Below are positions 16,822 through 24,216 of a DNA stretch of 64,000 nucleotides, piece by piece. Source of the stretch: Fischerella sp. PCC 9431 (lineage in GTDB: Bacteria; Cyanobacteriota; Cyanobacteriia; Cyanobacteriales; Nostocaceae); assembly GCF_000447295.1 (NCBI RefSeq), contig NZ_ALVX01000004.1:62001-126000 (forward strand), read 5' to 3'. A program made the translations under genes and the position numbers. Within the stretch, counting starts at the first letter, position 1. Each line of letters begins with the position of its first letter. The notes under the pieces were generated by a model. It was not told the origin of the DNA and ran no database searches. It saw only the letters and a program-made list of their open reading frames with translations.

Positions 16822-17826
16822 TTAACCTGCCCTTAAAAAAGATTCATAGGGAACTCCTCCTAATAAACAACGTTTATATCTTCTCACCTGTAACTGAATC
16901 GCATGTCTGTAGGTCACTTGAGATATTAAATCTGGATGAGAAACTTCTTCATTCATCCGATTTTCAAATTGTTTCAAAAAAACTTTCCGCGCAGATTGAC
17001 TTAAATACACCCCTCCTGTACTCGCAACTACATCAAAATCTTTCGGTTTAAATTCGCCATTATTAATCACCTTTAAAACCAAACTATCAACAATAGGAGA
17101 TCGAAATTCCTCCATCAAATCGAAAGCTAAATATGGCTTTTGCCTCTCACCATAATGAAAATTACCTATATATGGAGAAAGTCCTTCCGCAATAATAAAA
17201 CTCAACACATTATTAAACAAAAGTGTATAACCAAAACTCAATAAAGAATTTACCTCATCAATAGGAGGTTGACGAAATCTCTGGGAGAAACTAAAAGCAG
17301 AATTAGTAATCAACTTCCCAAAAGCTGGAAAATATCTAGCAGCAGCAATCCCTTCATAACCACGCAATGCATTCAACTCATCTACATATTCCAAAGCATC
17401 AATATCTTGATTAATACCATAAATAGCCTTTTCCACATCTTCTAATTTGCGTTTTCGATTAAATCGCATTAACAACTGCTTGGAATTCATTAACTTACCC
17501 AAAACAACAGCTTTGGATACACTAAATTGAAAATAATCATTATTCCGTCTTTCAATTTGGATTACCTGATTATCCAAATTAGTAGATTCTTCACTCCACA
17601 AATGACCATGATATCTACCGTTTTGGCTGAGAAATAATACTGGGATTTGTTCTTGTAAGCAGACTTGAAGTACAGGAGTCGATAGTTGAATATTACCGAA
17701 TACGAGAATTTGCTGTACTTCCCGAATCAGGATTTCAAGTTTGGGCTTTTCTGAGACATGAATAATAAAACGTTGATAGTCTTTATAGATATTTGTCCCT
17801 TGTTCAATTAAATATATAGCTGCCAT
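16822..17826 (-). CDS. cas1: CRISPR integrase Cas1 (probably the C-terminal half of an RT-Cas1 fusion)
   Basis: The frame gives a full Cas1 of 334 residues from ATG 17826. The N-terminal beta domain begins MAAIYLIEQGT, and the catalytic metal ligands are Glu158 (GYEGIAAARYF), His224 (NFHYGERQK) and Glu239/240 (DLMEEFR). It integrates new spacers with Cas2. The same frame stays open upstream of the ATG to 18006, through a charged linker, into the nine-A run at the end of the RT domain. The native product may therefore be an RT-Cas1 fusion made by frameshifting, or an internal start may yield separate Cas1. Confidence 0.95.
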   Translation of the reverse strand: MAAIYLIEQGTNIYKDYQRFIIHVSEKPKLEILIREVQQILVFGNIQLSTPVLQVCLQEQIPVLFLSQNGRYHGHLWSEESTNLDNQVIQIERRNNDYFQFSVSKAVVLGKLMNSKQLLMRFNRKRKLEDVEKAIYGINQDIDALEYVDELNALRGYEGIAAARYFPAFGKLITNSAFSFSQRFRQPPIDEVNSLLSFGYTLLFNNVLSFIIAEGLSPYIGNFHYGERQKPYLAFDLMEEFRSPIVDSLVLKVINNGEFKPKDFDVVASTGGVYLSQSARKVFLKQFENRMNEEVSHPDLISQVTYRHAIQLQVRRYKRCLLGGVPYESFLRAG

Positions 17827-17951
17827 TTCTTGATTCCAAAGATTTTTTTGCTCATGTGTTGTCTCATCTTCATCTAACGCAGATGATGATTCTATTTTTG
17901 TTGTTTTCAGATAGGGTTGATGTAGAGACGCAATATCTTGTATCTGGTCAT

Positions 17952-18914
17952 CTAACGTCGCAACGTCCTCTTTTTTGTCCTCTGATCCAAGCTTGAGACT
18001 TTTTTTTTACCTTGATTTTTTTCTAGCTTTTCTATTCCAGATTTCAGCTTTTCATCTTTAACATTTACAGGAAATATGGCATTCTCTAAAAAGCCATGAC
18101 CTAAAAACCGAAACCCCCGCTCAAAATTAGTAATTTGGGTTTTCTCAGTATGCATCATCAATCCCATAGAATCAAGAAGATTAGAGACTTCTGAGTAAGC
18201 TGATAAAATTCGCTCTTGAGTCTGGGATAAAATTAAAAAATCATCAGCGTAGCGCACCAACTTTAAATCTGATGAAGATATCACCCGGTCAAATTCATCC
18301 AGATAAATGTTAGCCAGCATCGGCGAAATAACGGCTCCTTGTGGGATACCTTTTCTTGGTAATACTACTCCTGATTCTGTTAATACCCCAACAGAAATCC
18401 AAGATTTAATCAAACATAAAATTCCTGGATGCTCGACGTGTAATCTAACTTCTTTTAATAACCTTTGATGATCGATATTATCAAAAAATTTAACTACATC
18501 AGCATCCAAAACCCAACAGTAACCACTGTCTCGCCAATCGGCAACTTTTTCAACAGCATTTAAATAGGAAAGATTGGGACGATAAGCAAAACTAGCCGGA
18601 GAAAATTTCTGCTCAATTACAGGGTAAAGAACATTCAATAACGCTTGCTGAACAATTCTGTCCCGGACTGTGGGTATTTTTAATTCTCGCTGACTGCCAT
18701 TTTTTTTAGGAATTATTACTTGCTTGCAAGGACGAGGTTGATAAATGCCGTTTTCAACAGCATCTCGCAACTGATAAATATTCAGCGTTTGATTACTGGC
18801 AAAACTATTAATAGTTTCCCCATCTACACCCGCACAACCTCGATTTTCTGCTACCTTTTCCCAAGCACGTTGAAAGTTACTTAAATCGAGAAATTCTTGA
18901 ACAATTCTGGTCAT
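17952..18914 (-). CDS. CRISPR-associated reverse transcriptase (RT part of RT-Cas1)
   Basis: This group II-intron-like RT shows Asp138 in VLDADVVKFFDNI, GIPQGAVISP at 189-198 and the catalytic YADD at 222-225, so it looks active. No maturase or HNH domain is present, and cas1 follows at once. That marks it as a CRISPR RT, which lets the adaptation complex acquire spacers from RNA. The frame ends 17 codons after a nine-A run at 18000-18008, while the Cas1 frame is open across the same spot. A -1 shift there fuses RT to Cas1. Confidence 0.92.
   Translation of the reverse strand: MTRIVQEFLDLSNFQRAWEKVAENRGCAGVDGETINSFASNQTLNIYQLRDAVENGIYQPRPCKQVIIPKKNGSQRELKIPTVRDRIVQQALLNVLYPVIEQKFSPASFAYRPNLSYLNAVEKVADWRDSGYCWVLDADVVKFFDNIDHQRLLKEVRLHVEHPGILCLIKSWISVGVLTESGVVLPRKGIPQGAVISPMLANIYLDEFDRVISSSDLKLVRYADDFLILSQTQERILSAYSEVSNLLDSMGLMMHTEKTQITNFERGFRFLGHGFLENAIFPVNVKDEKLKSGIEKLEKNQGKKKVSSLDQRTKKRTLRR
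18000..18008 (-). promoter_or_regulatory. A9 slippery run joining RT and Cas1 frames
   Basis: On the minus strand the RT frame reads GGT AAA AAA AAA GTC. It contains the classic heptamer A_AAA_AAA in the correct phase for -1 ribosomal slippage, and nine A also favour RNA-polymerase slippage. After the shift the frame continues as AGT CTC AAG and stays open for about 58 codons to the Cas1 ATG. A homopolymer sequencing error is the alternative. Confidence 0.7.
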
Positions 18915-18953
18915 AGGAACTAGGAATAAAATTTATTTTTGAATATAGTTCCT
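18915..18953 (-). promoter_or_regulatory. Inverted repeat abutting the RT start codon
   Basis: AGGAACTA (18915-18922) and TAGTTCCT (18946-18953) are perfect 8-base arms, and the inner arm touches the ATG at 18914. No clear ribosome-binding site precedes the start. The element could be an operator or an RNA hairpin limiting RT-Cas1 translation. Confidence 0.5.
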
Positions 18954-19038
18954 AAACGGAAAGGGGAGTTTCCAACACCAGAAAATCACTTGATTCTCAG
19001 TATATACTCAAAAAATAAAGCTATCTGTGCAATTCTAA

Positions 19039-19560
19039 TTACTTACTACCTTGCTCTCGTATTTCTTGCTGTCGCATGGGCATAGCATCAATCTCAGCAA
19101 AAATTGTTGTTGCCTGGACTGGTACAGTATCACGACGCTTAACACCACCGTCTTTACCTATTAAAAAGACACGAAAATCGTCTTTACCTACATTAAAGCG
19201 ATCGCGCAACTTGGTAGTAGAAGACTCATCTATTTGCTGTTCGTTGGCATAACTATTACCTTGAGTTAAAACTTGAACTAGAACTAAATCCCGGTCTGCA
19301 AAACCAGTTTTATACTCTTGCAATAACTGCATCTGCTGCTGGTAGTCACGATTTTCAATAGATGGCGCAAACACTAGTAGGACGCGGTTTTTCCATTGTT
19401 GAGAACTCAAGCTAAAAGAGGACATATTGATGGCATGATTAGTTGAACTTTGAACAGTACCAGCTTCGCTCACTGGCGATAAAAGTATACACACTAGTAA
19501 GGGAAGGGCGATTAATACTGGCTTATTCACGGTAAAACTTATTTTTTTGACGCTACCCAT
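19039..19560 (-). CDS. DUF4174 thioredoxin-like exported protein
   Basis: A signal peptide or anchor (PVLIALPLLVCILLSP) is followed by the DUF4174 signature: QQWKNRVLLVFAPSIENRDY near the start of the mature part, then RDLVLVQVL and FRVFLIGKDGGVKRRDTVPV. The family has a thioredoxin-like fold but no CxxC pair here, so redox activity is doubtful. The start is uncertain. ATG 19560 places the signal peptide near the N-terminus, while ATG 19602 would add 14 residues. The neighbours are unrelated. Confidence 0.75.
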   Translation of the reverse strand: MGSVKKISFTVNKPVLIALPLLVCILLSPVSEAGTVQSSTNHAINMSSFSLSSQQWKNRVLLVFAPSIENRDYQQQMQLLQEYKTGFADRDLVLVQVLTQGNSYANEQQIDESSTTKLRDRFNVGKDDFRVFLIGKDGGVKRRDTVPVQATTIFAEIDAMPMRQQEIREQGSK

Positions 19561-19602
19561 GCTAATGGTTATTATCTGCTTTCTATCCTTCCACGCTACC
19601 AT

Positions 19603-19965
19603 CAGTTTCTCCGGTGATTCCTCTGTCTTTGGTTATTTGCAAGTGCGATCGCACTATGATAGCCCAATTATAAAGATGCCCCCGTTCATGGACCTATGCA
19701 TTATAAACATCTTTCTTAACAGAAAATTTGACAAAAGTAAGCAGTTATGTAGAGGAAGATAGAGAAAAAATCATCAGTGAGTGAAGAAAATGGCTATTAA
19801 GAGACTGGCAAACAAGCCAATCCTCAACAAGATCATGTAATCAACAAGGGTCCACGCCAGAGAACTTTAACGCCGGGCGAGCCATCGCTTTTTCGACCTA
19901 AAAACCCACGCCTGATGGCGTGGCGCGTTGGCCAACCTGGGAGTTATGCGCCGCCGAAAGTTAAC
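19603..19965. other. Intergenic region without recognised gene
   Basis: About 360 bases hold one GTGCGATCGCAC palindrome (HIP1 core) near 19644 and otherwise nothing convincing. The right part may be decayed transposon sequence leading into the TnpB remnant. Confidence 0.5.
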
Positions 19966-20130
19966 TTCTTTGGCACGTTGTCCTACAAGCTAGAACGCAG
20001 TGGTGGGAAGTTGGTAGAAATAAACAGATGGTTCCCTAGCTATAAGCTTTGCTCTAATTGTCATTACCAAATCAATGAGTTACCTCTAGATATGCCTAAC
20101 AAGCACAAATTTTATTTGCTCGTAAAATAA
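19966..20130 (+). pseudogene. TnpB (IS200/IS605-type) remnant
   Basis: The translated stretch SYKLERSGGKLVEINRWFPS followed by KLCSNCHYQINELPLD is the region around the first zinc-ribbon CxxC of TnpB transposon nucleases. It breaks off before the second CxxC and the last RuvC aspartate. No N-terminal two thirds, TnpA gene or ends were found. It is a dead fragment marking past transposition. Confidence 0.8.
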
Positions 20131-20339
20131 GCGGCTTGCAGATATTGCTATTAAGAATTCTTTGAAGATAGGTATTAAATATTCCCAACCTAAAAACAGC
20201 AATAACACTTATAATGACTCGGTCACAGTTTCATTTAAGTGCATAAATTAAATGAAAAATAGTTGAAAAACTTTGATAATAAATTAATTGCTGTACTTGT
20301 AATTTATTGTATTGACTTATTAGAAAATAAACTGTCAAC

Positions 20340-20497
20340 TTTTTTCAAAAATTGACTATGGGGTATAAGTAGGGGCTATGTATATCCCAAGAATTGATGA
20401 GAACTTGATTGGTCAAATTAACACCCACATAGGGTATACGTAGGTGTCACTTAGGATATACTGAACTTATTGAGACTTTATACCCCACTTGACCCCT
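20340..20497 (+). promoter_or_regulatory. Putative parC centromere/operator upstream of parM
   Basis: Two imperfect direct repeats of GGGGTATAAGTAGGGG type lie at 20360-20375 and 20431-20446. An inverted copy of the core (ATACCCC) at 20480-20486 lies just before parM. Iterated sites upstream of a ParM-ParR pair are the expected centromere, bound by ParR, which often also represses the operon. The flanking 20131-20339 is AT-rich with no gene. Confidence 0.5.
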
Positions 20498-21439
20498 ATG
20501 GACAATATTCACACCAATCAAAAAAATTTTTGTGCTGGTTTTGATAATGGTTACGGCAGCATTAAACTTCTAGTCGATGGTTTTGAAGTCGTTCGCGTCC
20601 CCAGTTATATTTCAAGAGAAGAGATGGAAGATGTGCCTGGAAGGGTGGTTTTCAACGGAACTGCTTACACAGTTGGAGAATCTGCTTTCCGTACAGGCTA
20701 CCATTTTGACCGCAATACAGACAACAATTCTAACAAAGTTAACAATGCACTGATTACATTACTGGGTGCATTGGCACATCTGCCACACCGTAAGGCTTGG
20801 CATTTAAAGCTAGTCGTCAGTTTACATGATGTTGCTCTAGCCTCGGACTTGAAAGAAGTGCTAAACGGACAGACCAAGCCGATACTTGCTGGGAAACAAT
20901 CAGATGTAACGGTAGAAGTGCTTCGGGTAGTGCCAGAGGGAATGGGTGCATTGTTTGGGCGTCAACTACCGCAAAAGTTAACCGTTGTAGACTTTGGCAA
21001 CGGTACGACTTTGTACTCTCGCTACAACCAAGGAAAGCGAGAAGTTCACACCCCATACCCCGCAGGTGTAGAAGTTCTGATTGATGATATCTCCAAAAAG
21101 ATGAAAAGCATTAATGGTGGCAAGATTGGAGATGTTGCAAAAATTCGGTTCTGCCTGGAAATGGGACATACCAAGTATAGCCGTGATATTGATATCAAAG
21201 ATGTCTACAGCGCTTGTCTGAAAGATTGGTACGAAAAATACTTGAAGAAACCAGTGAATCTGGCACTTGATGCCAAACATACTGGCGATGAAATTTGGGC
21301 GATTGGTGGAGGCTGTTTGCTACCAGGATTTAAGAAGCTATTAGAGAAGAACGGTTTCAAAATTCTGGATAATCCGGTAGAAGCTAATGCCTCTGGACTT
21401 CTAGAGATGGCTAAAGCCATTGTGAAAAAGCATCAATAG
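20498..21439 (+). CDS. parM: ParM-type actin-like ATPase
   Basis: The phosphate-1 motif FDNGYGSIKLL near the N-terminus, the phosphate-2 motif VVDFGNGTTLYS and the adenosine motif EIWAIGGGCLLPGF identify an actin-like ATPase of the ParM/StbA family, of normal length (about 313 residues). Such filaments push plasmid copies apart. I start at ATG 20498, since the in-frame TTG upstream overlaps the repeated TATACCCC element. A small basic ParR-like gene follows 21 bases later, so this is a plasmid-type partition cassette. Confidence 0.88.
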   Translation: MDNIHTNQKNFCAGFDNGYGSIKLLVDGFEVVRVPSYISREEMEDVPGRVVFNGTAYTVGESAFRTGYHFDRNTDNNSNKVNNALITLLGALAHLPHRKAWHLKLVVSLHDVALASDLKEVLNGQTKPILAGKQSDVTVEVLRVVPEGMGALFGRQLPQKLTVVDFGNGTTLYSRYNQGKREVHTPYPAGVEVLIDDISKKMKSINGGKIGDVAKIRFCLEMGHTKYSRDIDIKDVYSACLKDWYEKYLKKPVNLALDAKHTGDEIWAIGGGCLLPGFKKLLEKNGFKILDNPVEANASGLLEMAKAIVKKHQ

Positions 21440-21460
21440 CATATTTGGTAGGTGAATTCA

Positions 21461-21766
21461 ATGGCAGGGAAACAAGACAAGACCCCCCAAAAAGTTCGGA
21501 TCAAAGATAGCTACCGTGAACGTATAGAAGCAGAATCAGAACAATTAGGTAAAAGTTATCTAGAGACGCTTTACTTTATTATTGATTGCTATTTTGCTTT
21601 CAAAAAGGGTGCATTTCCGATACAACAAGCAGTAGCACATCCACCAGTTTTAACTCCGATTACTACAAATCAAAACATTATAGAACAGTCAGACCCCACT
21701 CCATCTACACTCCAAAAACAAACAGATTCGGACGGCGAAACCTTTACCCTTGATTTTGATTTGTGA
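21461..21766 (+). CDS. parR: ParR-like ribbon-helix-helix protein
   Basis: The protein has 101 residues from ATG 21461, which is preceded by AGGTGA. The first 60 residues (KVRIKDSYRERIEAESEQLGKS and onward) look like a ribbon-helix-helix DNA-binding fold. The tail is polar and acidic, ending FTLDFDL, probably the ParM-contacting part. It directly follows parM, as ParR genes do. The upstream iterated sequences are its likely targets. Confidence 0.65.
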   Translation: MAGKQDKTPQKVRIKDSYRERIEAESEQLGKSYLETLYFIIDCYFAFKKGAFPIQQAVAHPPVLTPITTNQNIIEQSDPTPSTLQKQTDSDGETFTLDFDL

Positions 21767-21846
21767 CCGAAGAAAAACTAGAAGTCGCAAGTGTTAAATC
21801 TTACATCTGGAAGTTTCCCAGGAATAAATCCACTCGAAGTTGGAAG

Positions 21847-21954
21847 TATACTAAAAACGGCTTGGGGCTTGACTTTTTAAAATAGCTAAAAGCTTTATTA
21901 AAGAAGGATTATAAGTACTTTTATAAAGTTTAGCTATTAACCGTTTTTAGTATA
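21847..21954. repeat. 108-base fold-back element with nested inverted repeats
   Basis: Perfect 14-base ends TATACTAAAAACGG / complement (21847-21860, 21941-21954) enclose a second 10-base pair AATAGCTAAA / complement (21881-21890, 21929-21938) and further imperfect pairing. It lies between parR and a tyrosine recombinase gene. It could be a MITE-like element or a recombination site. There is no clear target duplication. Confidence 0.85.
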
Positions 21955-22010
21955 GTAAGTCGAAGGTCGGAAGTTTGTATTTCCGACTTCCAATTTCCGA
22001 ATTCTTTTGG

Positions 22011-23057
22011 TCAATCTTCATCCTTTTCACCAACAGCACGATAAAAAGCAGCGATCGCCGCCTGTTGTTCACTACGCAGAGTATACCGTCGAAATGCCCT
22101 CTCACTAGTATGGCCAGTCAACCGTTTTGCATGGCTAGGGTCAACCCCCAACAGCAACAACTCAGTTGCATAAGTATGGCGGAACTGGTGGGGATGCAAA
22201 TCAGGAATATTAGCTAACTCTCCTATCTTCTCAATCGCAAAGTATATCCCGTGATAGCTTAATCTTTCCCCCTTACGTGAATTATGGTGAGAAATAATCA
22301 AAGGACTGCTGCTCGTTATCACCTCACCCTGTTGTTCCCGCCACAACAGATAATCCCGTAGCACCTCACAGCTAGACTTTCGTAAGGGTACCAATCGTGG
22401 TTCATCAGTTTTCGTATCTGCTAAAAACAGCAACTGGCCATCAAAAGCACCCACATTTAAATCTACAATTTCTCCCGCCCTCAATCCATGACTGAGAATG
22501 TGAAGTAGCGCAGTATCTCGTTGTTTAGTCTCTCCCAAAAATTCCAGCACCTCCCACACCTGCTGCATTTGTTCAGGTGTTAAACTTTGTGCAGGTGGCA
22601 GAGGCACCTTTTCAAACTTCACCCCAACAGTTGGATTAGTAGCAATAATATCGGGATAAGTTAGAGTCAACCACTTGAAAAAACTCTTAATCGCAGTCAG
22701 CGCACTATTAACGCTGTTTGTTGACAAAGAATTTCCTTTCTCTGTTTGCACCCGCTCCATTAAATATTCCTTGTAATGCCCAAAGTGGCGAGGACGCAAC
22801 TCATGGTAATGCAGTTCAGTCCAACCCAAAAACCGCTTGAGTTCTCGCTCATACAACTTGCGACTATTAGGGCTAAGGTTACTGCTACGTAAGAATTCCT
22901 GCACCTTCACGTAGCGAATATCAATCGGTGCAGTTATCTTTTTGGGTCTGCCACTGACTTTTCTTGTAGTGTTAACAGATGTTGGATTGCCATTTTCGAG
23001 AGGAATGAGTTTAATTGGTGGTAAGCCATTTGTTTCTAAATTATCAGGCGATCGCAT
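22011..23057 (-). CDS. Tyrosine recombinase (XerC/XerD-like)
   Basis: The 348-residue protein has a SAM-like N-terminal core-binding domain (FLRSSNLSPNSRKLYERELKRFLG) and a catalytic domain with Arg in HGLRAGEIVDL, His-x-x-Arg in HPHQFRHTYATELL, the TGH box and a C-terminal Tyr in FRRYTLRSE. All catalytic residues appear present. I start at ATG 23057, five bases after GGGAG. It probably integrates or resolves the neighbouring plasmid-like segment. The fold-back element at 21847-21954 lies just beyond its 3-prime end. Confidence 0.9.
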   Translation of the reverse strand: MRSPDNLETNGLPPIKLIPLENGNPTSVNTTRKVSGRPKKITAPIDIRYVKVQEFLRSSNLSPNSRKLYERELKRFLGWTELHYHELRPRHFGHYKEYLMERVQTEKGNSLSTNSVNSALTAIKSFFKWLTLTYPDIIATNPTVGVKFEKVPLPPAQSLTPEQMQQVWEVLEFLGETKQRDTALLHILSHGLRAGEIVDLNVGAFDGQLLFLADTKTDEPRLVPLRKSSCEVLRDYLLWREQQGEVITSSSPLIISHHNSRKGERLSYHGIYFAIEKIGELANIPDLHPHQFRHTYATELLLLGVDPSHAKRLTGHTSERAFRRYTLRSEQQAAIAAFYRAVGEKDED

Positions 23058-23350
23058 TTTTTCTCCCAAGTTAAGATTACAAGTAAAGGCAGGGGGAAGG
23101 GAGAGGGGAGAATTTTTCTCCTTTAGTTGTGACCTTTACCTTTAACTTCTGATTTTATTCCCAATTACCAATGTAACTGTAAAAGAACCCTACAGACTTT
23201 TACTACGAATTTGGCCCATAGACTAAAATTAAACTAAACCTCTTGTCTAAGTGCTAGAGAAAAGGCTAAATAAAGGTTATGACTGTTACTACCTATAAAT
23301 TGTGGACAATTAAACCCGACCGCGCTCATTGTTCCCAAAACGAAAACCTC

Positions 23351-23768
23351 ATGCCTGCCAAAGACCTCTATCACGATGCTGTCAAGAATGCTCTGATTAA
23401 AGACGGATGGCTCATCATCGCTGACCCTTACATAATTAAATATGAAGATGCTGAACTGTATGCTGATTTAGCCGCAGAGAAACCAATCCCTGCAGAACGC
23501 CGGGGGCAAAAAATTGTTGTAGAAATAAAAAGCTTCGTTGGTAAATCTCAGATGTACGACTTTCAAGGGCGCCCTTGGACAGTACATCGTCTATCGTAAT
23601 CTCATTCAAGTCAGCGAACCTGAATACAATTTGTATCTAGCAATTGACGACATTGTTTATTTCAACTTTTTTCAACGCCCATCAGTTCAACTCATTGCCA
23701 GCCAAAACAATCTGCAATTAATTATCGTAGATATCCAACAGGAGCAAATTGTGCAATGGATACATTAA
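23351..23768 (+). pseudogene. xisH: xisH, split by a frameshift
   Basis: The first half starts MPAKDLYHDAVKNALIKDGW and reaches the nuclease-like motif GQKIVVEIKSF. The second half (ALGQYIVYRNLIQ...LYLAIDDIVY...LIIVDIQQEQIVQWI) continues in another frame. One surplus base near 23565-23573 separates them. XisH is a PD-(D/E)XK-like factor required with XisI for excision of the fdxN element in Anabaena, though most copies are not next to that element. The start at 23351 matches the family. The end overlaps xisI by 13 bases, as in intact pairs. Confidence 0.85.
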
Positions 23769-24109
23769 AGCGCTATCGCAATATTGTCCAAGAAACCATT
23801 CAAAAATACTATGAAATGGCTAATTCTCAACCCGCTGACACCACAGAAACTACTATTAGCGATCGCCTGATTTTAGACGAACAACACGACCAATATCTGT
23901 GGCTGCGTTGTGGTTGGGATGGTAAAAAACGAGTGCAGCACATTATCTTATACCTCCAGATTCAAAACGGTAAAATCTGGGTGGAAGAAGACAACACTGA
24001 CTTGGGTATTGTTGATGACTTATTAGCAGCAGGTATACCCAAAACCGATATTATTTTAGGTTTCCATCACCCTAGTAAACGAGCATTCACTGAATTTGCG
24101 ATCGCTTAG
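23756..24109 (+). CDS. xisI: XisI, fdxN element excision controlling factor
   Basis: The 117-residue protein carries the family signature: LKRYRNIVQETIQKYYE at the N-terminus, LDEQHDQYLWLRCGWDGKKRVQ, KIWVEEDNTDLGIVDDLLAAG and the end ILGFHHPSKRAFTEFAIA. It appears intact and of full length. Its partner XisH is frameshifted upstream. XisH/XisI pairs are common in cyanobacteria and may work as a toxin-antitoxin-like or excision-control unit, which remains inference. Confidence 0.92.
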   Translation: MDTLKRYRNIVQETIQKYYEMANSQPADTTETTISDRLILDEQHDQYLWLRCGWDGKKRVQHIILYLQIQNGKIWVEEDNTDLGIVDDLLAAGIPKTDIILGFHHPSKRAFTEFAIA

Positions 24110-24119
24110 GGGCAGGGAG

Positions 24120-24138
24120 GAGGAAAATTTCTTTCCTC
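24120..24138. terminator. Hairpin between convergent xisI and helicase genes
   Basis: GAGGAAA and TTTCCTC pair around a 5-base loop. The hairpin lies 11 bases after the xisI stop and before the end of the leftward helicase gene. Confidence 0.5.
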
Positions 24139-24216
24139 TAGGGATGCTCCCTCCATAATTTATGCCAAAAATAAACTGTCAAGTGCCACGCTCAACTTAC
24201 CAAATAGTCTATACGC

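Noticed and set aside
17952-18914. Group II intron or retron or diversity-generating RT
   Set aside because: There is no maturase, HNH, intron RNA ends, template repeat or retron RNA nearby, and the frame joins Cas1, so a CRISPR RT is the better call.
18967-18975. GTTTCCAAC upstream of the RT gene, resembling the CRISPR repeat start
   Set aside because: Only nine bases match, too few for a stray repeat.
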